From assembly GCF_014077005.1 (NCBI RefSeq), contig NZ_JACGVC010000053.1:372001-436000 (forward strand): a DNA stretch of 64,000 bases, read 5' to 3'. The stretch is from Colwellia sp. MB3u-45. GTDB taxonomy: Bacteria; Pseudomonadota; Gammaproteobacteria; Enterobacterales; Alteromonadaceae. Positions 1 through 9,204 of this stretch are shown here, piece by piece. Positions within the stretch are counted from its first letter, which is position 1. Each line of letters begins with the position of its first letter. The position numbers and the translations under genes were made by a program. The notes under the pieces were generated by a model. That model saw nothing but the letters and a program-made list of their open reading frames with translations. It was not told the DNA's origin and made no database searches.

Positions 1-1
1 T

Positions 2-64
2 ACTAAAGATGTAATGCCATATACAACCGTAGTTGGTAACCCCGCTCGAGAAATAATAAAATGA
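2..64 (+). CDS. C-terminal end of a hexapeptide-repeat sugar acetyltransferase (partial, cut by window start)
   Basis: Only the last 20 codons are present. The reading frame ends in [11 protein letters not shown] and a stop. A proline-tyrosine pair followed by VVGNPA is the usual tail of left-handed beta-helix (hexapeptide repeat) acyltransferases acting on sugar nucleotides. The TGA stop overlaps the ATG of the following aminotransferase gene (ATGA), which suggests translational coupling. Next to a FdtB/QdtB-like aminotransferase, the natural inference is a FdtC/QdtC-type 3-N-acetyltransferase making a dTDP-3-acetamido-3,6-dideoxyhexose. The catalytic part lies outside the window, so this is a family-level call. 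Confidence 0.6.
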   Translation, partial: TKDVMPYTTVVGNPAREIIK

Positions 65-1167
65 TTCCATTTTTAGATCTAAAACAAATAAATGCCCAAT
101 ATCAAAGTGAACTCAAGGCTGCTTGTGCAAAAGTTATAGACTCTGGTTGGTATGTATTAGGTAATGAAGTAAAAACATTTGAAAACGAATTTGCACAATA
201 TTGTGGAACAGTAAAATGCTTAGGTGTTGCCAATGGTTTAGACGCTTTAATTCTAATTTTTAGAGCATACATTGAACTTGGATTTATGCAAAAGGGCGAC
301 GAGGTTATCGTACCCGCTAACACTTATATTGCATCAATTCTGGCGATAACAGAAAATGGATTAGTTCCTATTTTGGTTGAACCCAATATACATACCTATA
401 ATTTGGATCCCCAATTAATTAAGAATGCTATTACGAATAAAACTAAAGCCATTTTGACTGTGCACCTATACGGACAAGTGACAGGTATGGATGATATCAA
501 TACTATAGCTACTGCGCACAACTTAAAAGTGATTGAAGACTGCGCACAGGCACATGGCGCTATGTATAAAGGACAAAAAGTTGGCGGTTTAGGTGATGCA
601 GCAGGATTTAGTTTTTATCCTGGAAAAAATTTAGGCGCATTAGGTGATGCAGGCGCAGTAACTACAAATGATTTAGAACTAGCTAATGCAATATCTGCAC
701 TGAGAAATTACGGTTCACATGAAAAGTATAAAAATATTTATAAAGGCATTAATAGTCGCTTAGACGAAATACAAGCGGCGATGCTAAGAGTGAAACTAAA
801 GTATATAAGTGAAGAAATAACAGCTAGAAAAAAGGTAGCTCAAGCTTATTTAAAAGGAATAAATAATCTGTTAATTGAATTGCCGCATGTTGATGATATG
901 GGAAGTCATGTTTGGCATTTGTTTGTTGTAAAAACACCAGAACGTGAACAGTTGGCAAAGCACCTTGCCGATAATGGTATACAGTCTCTAATTCATTACC
1001 CAATTCCACCTCATAAACAGCCAGCATATAAAGAGTGGCAATGTTCTACCTTCGAAATATCTGAGGCGATCCATAATCAAGTATTGAGTATTCCAATGAG
1101 TCCTGTACTAACATCTGAGCAAATTGAAGAAGTTATTGCTGTTTGTAATGCGTTTGAGTGCAAGTGA
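61..1167 (+). CDS. DegT/DnrJ/EryC1/StrS sugar-nucleotide aminotransferase, FdtB/QdtB-like
   Basis: A 368-aa PLP-dependent aminotransferase of the sugar-nucleotide family. It probably aminates a dTDP-3-keto-6-deoxyhexose at C3 in the cytoplasm, for later transfer into a surface polysaccharide. The start IPFLDLK, the VANGLDAL segment, [10 protein letters not shown] (Asp160, the PLP pyridine-nitrogen partner) and [12 protein letters not shown] (Lys189, the Schiff-base lysine) are all intact, and [10 protein letters not shown] follows in the expected place. Length is normal for the family. The ATG overlaps the stop of the preceding acetyltransferase fragment, supporting a shared operon for one amino-sugar. 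FdtB and QdtB (Fuc3NAc versus Qui3NAc route) cannot be told apart here because the isomerase gene is outside the window. Confidence 0.9.
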   Translation: MIPFLDLKQINAQYQSELKAACAKVIDSGWYVLGNEVKTFENEFAQYCGTVKCLGVANGLDALILIFRAYIELGFMQKGDEVIVPANTYIASILAITENGLVPILVEPNIHTYNLDPQLIKNAITNKTKAILTVHLYGQVTGMDDINTIATAHNLKVIEDCAQAHGAMYKGQKVGGLGDAAGFSFYPGKNLGALGDAGAVTTNDLELANAISALRNYGSHEKYKNIYKGINSRLDEIQAAMLRVKLKYISEEITARKKVAQAYLKGINNLLIELPHVDDMGSHVWHLFVVKTPEREQLAKHLADNGIQSLIHYPIPPHKQPAYKEWQCSTFEISEAIHNQVLSIPMSPVLTSEQIEEVIAVCNAFECK

Positions 1168-1438
1168 AATCGAGTTCATTAAAGAGTAAGCTATTGTTTA
1201 TCAGGGTTTTAGAGTAAGTAACGCGTGAATTTATAGTCTCTCTTATTGGATTTTATCTAATGTTGTTCCAATGGGAAATTTGGCGTTAGGAATCAAAGGC
1301 CTGAAATATTTATAGTTAATCGCATAATCGTTTATGAAAATAGTTTCGTTATAAATTATGCCGCGACCAATGTGCTTATCTGCTGGAAATCCAGGTTAAG
1401 TTAATTAAGTCTTTAACTTAATCTTTACAATACCTATT

Positions 1439-2458
1439 ATGATTTCAGCAAACTTTTTTATAAAAACTAAGGAAATATCATTGATTGAAAATAATGCGAA
1501 GGAACGATTTCACGAGCGCCCATTAGTAACGTATATATTGCTATGTTACAAACAGGAACAGTATATTCGAGAAGCTGTCAAAAGCGCTCTTTCACAAGAT
1601 TATGATAATATAGAATTCATCATATCGGATGATAACTCTCCTGATGTTAGTTTTGAGCTGATGAAAGCAGAAGTTGAAAGCTATGGCAAAACCTATAATG
1701 TCATTTTAAATGAAAATGAAAACAACCTTGGTTTAGTCCCTCACTTAAATAAACTTCTTAAAATGGCCAAAGGCGATATTATTGTACTTGCTGCGGGTGA
1801 TGATATATCAGTTCCTAACAGAGTTAGCAGTACCGTTAAAATATTGGAAAATATTGACGTCACCTTTGTATCATTTAACGACCAACGAATCGATGAAAAG
1901 GGCAATGTGACATCAAATGGTACGCGAGTTCCATATGAGGGTGTAAAACTGTTTTCACTTGATGAATATATATCAGGTGAAAAAATACCTTTTAGTGGTG
2001 CTTCGCGAGGTTTCCGGAGAGTATTATACGACTATTATGGCGACCTTAATCAAGATTGCCCTACAGAAGATACGCCCTACATTATCAGAGGCTTGCTCAC
2101 AGGCAAAGCTGCTATTTCATCAGAAATAGCAATAAAATATAGAGTGCATGGTGAAAATCTTTCTGGCCCAAAATATCTCCCGTTTATGAATATTAGTCAT
2201 ATTTCTAACCAATATCTTTCTGATTTGGATATTGCGTTAGAAAAAGGAATTGTAGATCAAACATTAAGCGAAAAACTAAAGTCTTGGATTACAACTAACC
2301 ATTCTAGAAGGGTCAAATCAAATTTACGTACCCAATTATCAATCAAAAAATATACATTCAATTTTTTCTTAAACAATATATTACGTGATAGGCATTTTTC
2401 GATAAAGGAGAAGTGTATTTTGTTGATAAAATGCATTATAAAAAAACTATATATTTAG
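1439..2458 (+). CDS. Glycosyltransferase family 2 protein
   Basis: A 339-aa GT-A fold glycosyltransferase. The domain begins near residue 29 with VTYILLCYKQEQYIREAV and continues to FIISDDNSPD, the nucleotide-binding end of the GT2 core. GDIIVLAAGDD supplies the acidic DxD-like metal/sugar-nucleotide motif. A region near residue 215 (CPTEDTPYIIRGL) fits the family's catalytic ED position. The C-terminal 70 residues are basic and amphipathic, suggesting peripheral contact with the inner membrane. The gene is 271 bp downstream of the aminotransferase, so it may have its own promoter. Donor and acceptor cannot be predicted. The first 28 residues precede the domain, so a later start is possible. 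Confidence 0.88.
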   Translation: MISANFFIKTKEISLIENNAKERFHERPLVTYILLCYKQEQYIREAVKSALSQDYDNIEFIISDDNSPDVSFELMKAEVESYGKTYNVILNENENNLGLVPHLNKLLKMAKGDIIVLAAGDDISVPNRVSSTVKILENIDVTFVSFNDQRIDEKGNVTSNGTRVPYEGVKLFSLDEYISGEKIPFSGASRGFRRVLYDYYGDLNQDCPTEDTPYIIRGLLTGKAAISSEIAIKYRVHGENLSGPKYLPFMNISHISNQYLSDLDIALEKGIVDQTLSEKLKSWITTNHSRRVKSNLRTQLSIKKYTFNFFLNNILRDRHFSIKEKCILLIKCIIKKLYI

Positions 2459-2540
2459 AGTGTTTTACAACTTTAAGTATAAGTAGATGAACTCATATAA
2501 AAAAAGTGGTTTTTAGTAATTTGGAATTATAGGTTAAATT

Positions 2541-3377
2541 ATGGAATTTTTTACGAAAGTACAAAGAAAAGGGACTAAGTTATTAATTAGGGCAAAGGCT
2601 AGCGTTTTCAATAATGGCATTAATGCTTTTTGGTGGACCGGAAGAGTTAATTTCGGTGACTTGTTTACTCCTGAGTTGTTTCAATATTACGGCGTTTCGG
2701 CTCTTGAATCTAAACCTGAAAAATCCGACATTATTGGTGTCGGTAGTTTATTTGGAATGATACCATCCAATTTTGAAGGTGTTTTTCTTGGTACAGGTCT
2801 TATGAAAGATAAAAAAATGCATTTCGAAAAAGCCTCTTTTGCAGCGGTTAGAGGTGAGTTCACAAGAAGTAATCTTGGGTTATCCAATACTACTCCTATA
2901 GGTGATTTTGGTTTACTAGCTAACAAATTAATAAGTAAAAAGATAATCAAAAAAAAATACGCTGTTGGTTTTATTCCTCACTATGTTGATCAAGGTCATC
3001 CTTGGTTGAACACTATGCAAAAATACTTAGGAGTTGATGAGTGCACAATAATCGACGTTAGGAATTCTGCAGAAAATGTTACAAAACAGGTTGCTGAATG
3101 CGAGTTAATTCTTTCATCATCTTTACATGGAATTATTGTTGCCGACTCTTTAAATATTCCGAATGTTTGGGTTGAGTTATCCAGTAAAGTTGTTGGAGAT
3201 GGTTTTAAATTTAGAGACTATAATACTGCGATTGATTATGAGCAGGCTGCATTAAAAATAGAAGAAAAAACAAAGTTTTCTGATATTACCAACTTTGTAT
3301 CAGATAAGAATGCAGACAAAATTAGAGATAAAATAGACGAATTAGACGATATAATTGTTCAAGTAATAGGAAAATAA
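2541..3377 (+). CDS. Polysaccharide pyruvyl transferase family protein
   Basis: A 278-aa protein of the CsaB/ExoV-like family, which transfers pyruvate from phosphoenolpyruvate to form pyruvate ketals on sugars; some members act as glycosyltransferases. Features seen are the N-terminal NFGDLFTPELFQYYG, the Rossmann-like IIGVGSLFG and FLGTGLM segments, a VRGEFTR motif, and the C-terminal SSSLHGIIVADSLNIPNVWV, where SLHG is the family signature. It is short compared with CsaB but similar to the ExoV-type branch. It lies 82 bp after the GT2 gene, in the same direction. A ketal-pyruvate decoration would add negative charge to the polymer. The substrate is unknown. Confidence 0.85.
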   Translation: MEFFTKVQRKGTKLLIRAKASVFNNGINAFWWTGRVNFGDLFTPELFQYYGVSALESKPEKSDIIGVGSLFGMIPSNFEGVFLGTGLMKDKKMHFEKASFAAVRGEFTRSNLGLSNTTPIGDFGLLANKLISKKIIKKKYAVGFIPHYVDQGHPWLNTMQKYLGVDECTIIDVRNSAENVTKQVAECELILSSSLHGIIVADSLNIPNVWVELSSKVVGDGFKFRDYNTAIDYEQAALKIEEKTKFSDITNFVSDKNADKIRDKIDELDDIIVQVIGK

Positions 3378-3491
3378 AATAATTAACTTATATGGGTAAT
3401 ATGAAAGCAGTTTGGATGATGTGATGGCGTAACCCAAGGACCTAAAGTGATAGTTACGCTATAAGAAGAAATTTTTGTGTTATTTTTATTT

Positions 3492-4313
3492 TTATTTTAA
3501 ATTTGAATTTACTAAGGTCATAATTTTTCCTAGAGTAAACAAAATTTTTCTTTCAAGACTGCGTGATTTACCTCCAGCAGTCATAAGGGTTTTATATATA
3601 TATTTAGACGTGAGCCCTTTATGTTGCCTAAATGCGTGCCAATGCTTTTTTAAAAGCTGGCAATGCCCAATCAATATAGTTCGACCATTTGATGATATGT
3701 TGCCATGATCCATTCGCCTTACCTTGGTTAGTGCTTGATTGATAAAACCTATTCTAAACCCCTGCTGAACTAGGCGTATACTTAATTCATGATCTTCAGA
3801 ACATCGTATTTTTTGATCAAAATAGTTAACGGCCTCTAACGCAGCTTTAGTAATAAGTAGTGAGGGTGGAGTAACTTGCATTGACTCTAATAAATCAACA
3901 ATTGTTAAATCAAAAGGTTTATTAACAAATGTTGAAAGATCCCCTGTTTTATCAAAGGTAGTGACACCAGTATGGCAGGCTGAAAAGTGCGGATGTTCTT
4001 CTAAAAAGGCTAACTGTACTTCAAGTTTAGTGGGTATCCACATATCATCAGCGTCTAAAAAAGCAATCCAAGTACTGGTTGCAGCTTTAGCACCCGCATT
4101 TCTAGCAGTAGATACGCCTTTGTTTTCTTCAAAATCTATGACTTTTATATCATCATATTGAGATAAAAAATCCAATGCTTTAGCACCACAACCGTCATTT
4201 ACTACTATAATTTCTTGAGGTTGAATTGTTTGTTGCTTTATTGATTGGTATGTTTCGTCAAAAAACGCTTCAGCATGATAAAAAGGAATTACGACACTAA
4301 TAGAGGGGAGCAT
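3492..4313 (-). CDS. Glycosyltransferase family 2 protein
   Basis: A GT-A fold transferase of 273 aa from the chosen start; the open frame extends upstream to 4376. The core begins at residue 3 with SISVVIPFYHAEAFFDETYQSI and runs through IIVVNDGCG to the DxD motif in WIAFLDADDMWIPTK. RCSEDHELSIRLVQQG carries the catalytic ED signature. ATG 4313 is preferred because the domain starts immediately after it and a GGA lies 7 nt upstream; the longer form adds 21 unconserved residues. It is the only polysaccharide gene in this block on the minus strand, convergent with the pyruvyl transferase and divergent from the next transferase, so it must have a separate promoter in the crowded interval near 4400. 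Confidence 0.87.
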   Translation of the reverse strand: MLPSISVVIPFYHAEAFFDETYQSIKQQTIQPQEIIVVNDGCGAKALDFLSQYDDIKVIDFEENKGVSTARNAGAKAATSTWIAFLDADDMWIPTKLEVQLAFLEEHPHFSACHTGVTTFDKTGDLSTFVNKPFDLTIVDLLESMQVTPPSLLITKAALEAVNYFDQKIRCSEDHELSIRLVQQGFRIGFINQALTKVRRMDHGNISSNGRTILIGHCQLLKKHWHAFRQHKGLTSKYIYKTLMTAGGKSRSLERKILFTLGKIMTLVNSNLK

Positions 4314-4486
4314 TAAACATTCCATTGTTTGTTTCAGTAAATTAGCTACTAAATGTACTTTTATTCTAATTTCCATACAAGCTTTTAGACCTATTTCTTT
4401 TAATGATAAGGAAGATGTAGTAATTTATAAACAATAAAAGGCGATGTTTATTGTTACGGACAATTTGCTTTGGTAAGTAGATTTTA

Positions 4487-4522
4487 TAAGGGAATATAAT
4501 GCAAGTAAGGGAATATAATGCA
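4487..4522 (+). repeat. 17-nt perfect direct repeat duplicating a ribosome-binding site and start codon
   Basis: The 17-nt unit taagggaatataatgca occurs at 4487-4503 and again at 4506-4522, a period of 19 nt. Each copy carries an AAGGG Shine-Dalgarno-like run and an ATG. The second ATG (4518) starts the GT4 gene. The first (4499) opens a 10-codon frame ending at TGA 4529-4531, out of frame with and overlapping the real start. The duplication may be neutral or may lower or couple translation of the transferase. Confidence 0.8.
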
Positions 4523-5669
4523 CAAAAATGAAAAGCCACTGAATATTTTACAGTTAACATTGTCATTTGAGAATGGCGGTCGCAAAGAGGCCATTAGAAA
4601 CCTCGCAGCAGGTATGCAAGGAGCTGGACACAAGGTTTTTTTAGGTTGTGTTTCTCATTTAGGTGCAGATGAGATAGATTTAACCGTATTTGAAGACACC
4701 ATTGTATTTGATCGGAAAAAACTGTTCGACTTTGCTGCGGCAAAAAAGTTAGCGCGATTTTGTGCTTCGCATAACATAGATTTAATACATACACATGATG
4801 CTGGCAGTTTGTTTTTTTCATCGCTCGCTAAATTTTCTTTCAATAAAACACCACCTCAAATCATGACTTTTCATCGTTCATTAAACTTTGAAACAGCAAG
4901 CTTTAAAAACAAATTACGTAATATGTTTTCGCTAATAGTTAGCGAAGGTGTCATTACTGTGTCAAATGCTCGCGGTCGAGATTTTATTGCCAGCAATTTA
5001 ATTAAACCTAAACGATTACAGTTAATTAATCTTTCTGCAGATATAAACAGATTTACATTTGATCTTGATGCTAGAAATCGTATTAGGGATGGCTTTGCCA
5101 TTAAACCAACCGATATTGTTTGTGGTGCCATGGGGCATTTTGGCTTAGAAAAAGGCATTGATGTAGTTATTAAAGGTTTTGCTGACTTGCAACAGCGCCT
5201 GGGTGGCGAAGGTAAGTCAGTACACTTGATGATTTTAGGCAAGGGTAATGAGCAAGACACTAAACGGTTAGAAAAGCTGATCAGTGACTTTAAGGTTGAA
5301 AGGGTTATTTTTGCCGGTTTTCATCCTGATCCTGAATCTTACTTTTCGGCATTTGATATTTTCTTACATTCTCCAAGGGAAGAAAATGGCGCTACGGTAT
5401 TATTTGAAGCAATGGCGACAGGTTTACCTATAGTTGGGTCTTTAATTGGTGGTGTGCCTGAAGCTATCGTAGAAAATGAAACCGGTTTATTGGTTGATAG
5501 CGACACGCCCAAGCAATTGGCTGATGCAGCCCATAAAATAATTGTTAATAATGAGCTTAGAAGCGCTATGGGACTGGAGGGCTTTAAACGATGTTACCTC
5601 AACTTTACTCGAGAGCATTATTTTAATCGCCATGTCGACTTTTATAGAGAAGTTTTAAAACAAAATTAA
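4518..5669 (+). CDS. Glycosyltransferase family 4 protein (GT-B fold)
   Basis: A 383-aa retaining GT-B glycosyltransferase. The N-terminal acceptor-binding half has LNILQLTLSFENGGRKEAIRNL, with the glycine-rich loop typical of GT4, and DLIHTHDAGS. The C-terminal donor-binding half has VCGAMGHFGLEKGIDVVI, LGKGNEQD and FLHSPREENGATVLFEAMATGLPIVGS. The last contains the E-x7-E nucleotide-sugar signature (here ENGATVLFE). Length is normal. The start is the second ATG of a duplicated initiation site. It is followed by the next transferase gene after 23 bp, so the two are probably cotranscribed. Sugar specificity is not predictable. Confidence 0.88.
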   Translation: MHKNEKPLNILQLTLSFENGGRKEAIRNLAAGMQGAGHKVFLGCVSHLGADEIDLTVFEDTIVFDRKKLFDFAAAKKLARFCASHNIDLIHTHDAGSLFFSSLAKFSFNKTPPQIMTFHRSLNFETASFKNKLRNMFSLIVSEGVITVSNARGRDFIASNLIKPKRLQLINLSADINRFTFDLDARNRIRDGFAIKPTDIVCGAMGHFGLEKGIDVVIKGFADLQQRLGGEGKSVHLMILGKGNEQDTKRLEKLISDFKVERVIFAGFHPDPESYFSAFDIFLHSPREENGATVLFEAMATGLPIVGSLIGGVPEAIVENETGLLVDSDTPKQLADAAHKIIVNNELRSAMGLEGFKRCYLNFTREHYFNRHVDFYREVLKQN

Positions 5670-5692
5670 CCATAAGTCATAAAGGAAATGTA

Positions 5693-6685
5693 ATGACTAC
5701 TATTACCATAGTGATAACTCCAAGAGAGCGATATTACGGTGTTATTGAGTGCATTGACGCTGTTTGTGAAAATACTGATGAGCCATTTGATTTAATAATA
5801 ACGGATATTGGCTACCCAAAGGCTCTTATTAAGCAAGTTGAACAACGTATTAAAAGTATACCGAATGCTAAAATAATTGATTATGGTGGCATGGTCACGC
5901 CTATGAAAGTGTTTGAGCATTTAGTGCCTATTATTAAAACCGACATGTTGGTTTGGGTTGAAACGGATACTACTGTGTTGCCTGGTTGGATGCCGCCACT
6001 GATTGAAAGTATTAATGATGGCGCTGCTTTTGTTTCTCCATTAACGCTTGAAAAAGAGGGCGTTGATCAAGGCGCTAAGATTCGAAACCATTTATATACT
6101 TGTAAAATATTGGTTGTTGAATATGAGGGTGTTGATTACTTAATTGAAGCTAAAGAATATAGAAGAGAGCTACCAGAGAATATACCGTTAGAAATTAGGC
6201 CGACAGAAACTTTTGAGTGGCATACCGTAGCTTTTAAAACTGAAGATCTACAAGAAATTGATTTTCCAGATATGGTCATGAGACAACAAATAGATATTCC
6301 TATGCAGTTAAGAGCACAGGGTAAAACTATGGTTGCCAACCCCTTTTCAAAAGTGATATTTGATAATTTATGTACTCGATTAACCATTAAAGACATGCAA
6401 TATTTCTTTTTTGTTTGGTCGCATAAGCTTAATGAAAAATCGCATCGAGAGTTTGAAAAAAGATGGGGCTATAATTTTTATTCAGAGCAGTCTATTTATA
6501 ATTGGGTATTTCGCCGTAAGGCTTTTTTGATTTGCCGATTCTTTTTTATTCCTATTCCCTTAGCAAATAAAATTACCGGGCTGGCTAAAAGAATTTTTTG
6601 TAAAGACTGGGATCCTTTGAAAGATCCAATCGGTGATTCAAGACAATTATCTCAAGAAATAGGTAATCCAGAGCCGAATCGTTAG
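5693..6685 (+). CDS. Putative GT-A type glycosyltransferase-like protein
   Basis: A 330-aa protein with a GT-A-like opening: TITIVITPRERYYGVIECIDAV, then PFDLIITDIGYP, then MLVWVETDTTVLPGWMPPL. In that last segment ETDT sits where GT2 enzymes have DxD and is followed by the usual exit into xPGW. It departs from classic GT2 by the EtDT motif and a divergent C-terminal 150 residues with a hydrophobic FLICRFFFIPIPLANKI segment that may touch the membrane. An SD (aaaggaaatg) precedes the ATG. It sits in operon order behind the GT4 gene and ahead of a terminator-like hairpin. Glycosyltransferase activity is inferred from fold-like motifs and context. Confidence 0.65.
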   Translation: MTTITIVITPRERYYGVIECIDAVCENTDEPFDLIITDIGYPKALIKQVEQRIKSIPNAKIIDYGGMVTPMKVFEHLVPIIKTDMLVWVETDTTVLPGWMPPLIESINDGAAFVSPLTLEKEGVDQGAKIRNHLYTCKILVVEYEGVDYLIEAKEYRRELPENIPLEIRPTETFEWHTVAFKTEDLQEIDFPDMVMRQQIDIPMQLRAQGKTMVANPFSKVIFDNLCTRLTIKDMQYFFFVWSHKLNEKSHREFEKRWGYNFYSEQSIYNWVFRRKAFLICRFFFIPIPLANKITGLAKRIFCKDWDPLKDPIGDSRQLSQEIGNPEPNR

Positions 6686-6712
6686 TGTTTACTTAATTGT
6701 ATTGTTATTTCC

Positions 6713-6750
6713 ACCTCTTTTGAGGCTAACACTTCACAAGAGGTATTTTT
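6713..6750 (+). terminator. Probable Rho-independent terminator after the GT-A-like gene
   Basis: Inverted repeat ACCTCTT (6713-6719) and AAGAGGT (6738-6744), then ATTTTT. The loop is long (18 nt), so strength is uncertain, but position just after the stop codon and the T run fit a terminator. Confidence 0.45.
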
Positions 6751-6789
6751 ACACATTCATATTTATTATATGTTCATTCTAAGTTTGTT

Positions 6790-7860
6790 ATGAAACAAAA
6801 AAAAACAAGTAAAAAAGTAGCTCACATTATTGGTAGCTTAAAAATTGGCGGAGCTGAACGCTTTATTATCGATTTGTCGATAGCGCAAAAAAAACTCAAT
6901 ATACAACCTGCAATTATTTCATTAGGCAGCCCAACCGATGATTTGGTTGGTACTTGCCACGTCAATAACATTCCGGTTGCCTCTTATTCAAGTCACTCAT
7001 ATATAAAGTTATGTAGAGTGTTTATGGTTTTATTAAAGTTTGATGTAATTCATGTACATTCTCCTCATGCATTAAAATATTTAAGCTTATTTTTACCTTT
7101 GCTAAGAAAGACGGTTGTTTATACCAGACATGGTGCCGCACCATACTCTTCAACACCCTGGTTAAGGTTTCACCAAAAAATTAAGCAATATATAGCTGCC
7201 GTTACTTTTGTTTCTCAAGAAGGTAAAGATAACTTTCATCAAGCTCATGAATGGGGAAATGTTACTAGCGTTGTGGTTGATAACGGTGTTTTGATAGAAC
7301 CAGTAAATAAAGTGCCTGCTAAAAGTGAAGTTTTAAGAATTGGTTCAGTCGGTAGGGTTATTCCTTTAAAAAACCAGATAGGATTACTTAAAGCTATTCA
7401 ACGCTTACCTGCAGACTTACAAACTAATGTTGAAATACACTTTTTTGGTGATGGCCTAAGTTTAGAAGATTTAAAAACTTTCTATAAAGAAAAAACGCCT
7501 ACTTTAGCTGTTACCTTTCATGGCATGGTGAACGACCGTGAACTGATTTATTCCTCTTTAGATTTACTCGTTGTTACTTCCGAAACGGAGGGGTTGTCGA
7601 TGGTAATTATTGAAGCTATGGCCAATAGTATTCCCGTTGTCGCGACTAATGTGGGTGGTAATCCAAGACTAGTCAAACATGATGAAACTGGTTGGTTGTT
7701 TGAATTTGATGATGATCAAAAATTAGCAGAACAGATACTGAATATTATGAATAATAGATCGCTTGTTGATGAAATAGGTACCAATGCTCTTGCTTATATA
7801 ATAGACAATTTTTCTATTGAGTCATCAGCTAAAAAATATGCTGAGCTTTATGAAAAATAG
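6790..7860 (+). CDS. Glycosyltransferase family 4 protein
   Basis: A 356-aa GT-B transferase. Its N-terminal motif KVAHIIGSLKIGGAERFIIDLS is a textbook GT4 start (GGAER). VIHVHSPHALKY and VVYTRHG follow. The C-terminal half has RIGSVGRVIPLKNQIGLLKAI, the donor-domain IHFFGDG, and DLLVVTSETEGLSMVIIEAMANSIPVVATNVGG with the E-x7-E signature. The ATG follows a region without a strong SD. It is 9 bp upstream of the EEP-family gene, so the two are likely cotranscribed. Specificity is unknown. Confidence 0.88.
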   Translation: MKQKKTSKKVAHIIGSLKIGGAERFIIDLSIAQKKLNIQPAIISLGSPTDDLVGTCHVNNIPVASYSSHSYIKLCRVFMVLLKFDVIHVHSPHALKYLSLFLPLLRKTVVYTRHGAAPYSSTPWLRFHQKIKQYIAAVTFVSQEGKDNFHQAHEWGNVTSVVVDNGVLIEPVNKVPAKSEVLRIGSVGRVIPLKNQIGLLKAIQRLPADLQTNVEIHFFGDGLSLEDLKTFYKEKTPTLAVTFHGMVNDRELIYSSLDLLVVTSETEGLSMVIIEAMANSIPVVATNVGGNPRLVKHDETGWLFEFDDDQKLAEQILNIMNNRSLVDEIGTNALAYIIDNFSIESSAKKYAELYEK

Positions 7861-7869
7861 AGAAGCTAC

Positions 7870-8853
7870 ATGTTTAAACGTTTAAGCCAAGCGTATTTTA
7901 TTTTCTGTTGTGGTATGTGCTTTTTGGTCACATTATTACCTTGGTGGCCGACTTACGAAATACTGACTATTCCTAAGTATGCGTTATTATTTGGTCCACG
8001 TTGGTGGTTGTTGATTGCTGTTATTGGTTTGTTGTTTTTCTGGCGTTATTTGTCAAAAGCACAATTATGGTTTTCTTCCTTGTTAATTTTATTATCACTA
8101 AATTTTTTAGACTTTCAATTGCCTAGCCCAAGTTCATACTTTTCAACTTCAACTGCAACTTCAGATGAAATATCAGTGCTTAGTGCTAATATTGGTGGTG
8201 GCGGCTCTAAGCGAGAGCTTGAGTATATTGGCTTCACTAGGAAGCCAGACATAATTTTATTGCAGGAAGCGAGAAACATAGCGCTTTCAACGCTATTTAT
8301 TGATTATGATTTTAAGGAGTGTATTTCTGGTTTATGTATTTTTAGTAAATACCCTTTCAAACGAGTTAAAGTACTAAGTAGAAGGTTATTTGAGGGGTGG
8401 GGGACTTTTGCCATTTTCTATCAAATTGAAACCCAGTTTGGTCAAGTTTCTTTAGCGAATGTACACTTTGAAACGCCGCGTTCAGTACTGATGGGCTTAA
8501 TTTATCGTTTTTTTGATTTTACATTGGCAAACACCATAGAGAGTAACCGGCAATTTGAAGCTGAATTAGTCAGCTTGTGGTCAAAAAACAAACCCTACAC
8601 CTTAATTGTGGGTGACTTTAATATGCCGGAAGATGAAAATACTTATCAGCGTAATTTTACACATTTAAATAATGCGATTGGCATCAAAGGTATTGGTTTT
8701 AACGCCACTAAGCATACGGTATGGCATGGCGTAAGAATCGATCATATTTTATATTCTGATGACTTTAAGTTAAAGGCTGTTGATGTTGTTGAGGTTATAA
8801 ATGGCGATCATCAGCCCGTGTTTGCTACTTTTAGTGTAGGTAATACCCATTAA
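7870..8853 (+). CDS. Membrane-anchored endonuclease/exonuclease/phosphatase (EEP) superfamily protein
   Basis: A 327-aa protein with about three N-terminal hydrophobic helices (roughly residues 5-27, 41-60 and 65-82) followed by an EEP (DNase I-like) domain. Catalytic-type motifs are visible: VLSANIGGGG near the start of the domain, the metal-binding Glu in IILLQEARN, NVHFETP, the Asp/Asn pair in IVGDFNMPEDEN, and the terminal RIDHILYS and NGDHQPVFATF with the general-base His. The active site therefore looks complete and should face the periplasm if the helices are placed as expected. EEP members hydrolyse nucleic acids, phospholipids or sugar phosphates. Its place in a polysaccharide operon favours a lipid or polyprenyl-phosphate substrate, but this is inference. 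Confidence 0.75.
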   Translation: MFKRLSQAYFIFCCGMCFLVTLLPWWPTYEILTIPKYALLFGPRWWLLIAVIGLLFFWRYLSKAQLWFSSLLILLSLNFLDFQLPSPSSYFSTSTATSDEISVLSANIGGGGSKRELEYIGFTRKPDIILLQEARNIALSTLFIDYDFKECISGLCIFSKYPFKRVKVLSRRLFEGWGTFAIFYQIETQFGQVSLANVHFETPRSVLMGLIYRFFDFTLANTIESNRQFEAELVSLWSKNKPYTLIVGDFNMPEDENTYQRNFTHLNNAIGIKGIGFNATKHTVWHGVRIDHILYSDDFKLKAVDVVEVINGDHQPVFATFSVGNTH

Positions 8854-9204
8854 ATTTATTAAGGATTCAGCTTTACCTTTACCCTCACTTTACATAAGTA
8901 ATGAGAGCAAATTTTAACAACAAGGTGCTTGATGGGTGCTTACATCGCCTTTACTCGTCATCTGGGTATATGCTTCATGTATTCTTTAATACCTTGCTTT
9001 AATGACTAACACCTCTTTAGAACATGGCTCCAGGGCATTAGTAAAACCTAATATATTGATGTAAGCCTCTAGAATAAAACAAGAATATTTTTTTGAGAAA
9101 TAGCTGGCGTGTGTGCTTGAAAGCAACAATATTATTAAATATTTAGACCATTTAAATGGAGCACTTAGTTAGTATCATAGGTGTAATTAATAAAAGGATT
9201 TTTG
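8854..9204. other. Intergenic region, no gene seen
   Basis: About 350 bp between the EEP gene and the exported protein gene. No reading frame with recognisable family motifs, no RNA gene and no strong hairpin with a T run was found. The promoter of the downstream gene is expected here, but I could not identify convincing -35/-10 or -24/-12 elements. Confidence 0.5.

Noticed and set aside
1168-1438. Possible gene remnant between the aminotransferase and first GT2 gene (short frame containing VPMGNLALGIKGLKYL)
   Set aside because: Too short and without recognisable family; no start or upstream domain.
3475-3708. 77-codon plus-strand frame overlapping the minus-strand glycosyltransferase
   Set aside because: It is a shadow of the GT2 gene on the other strand and has no family signal.
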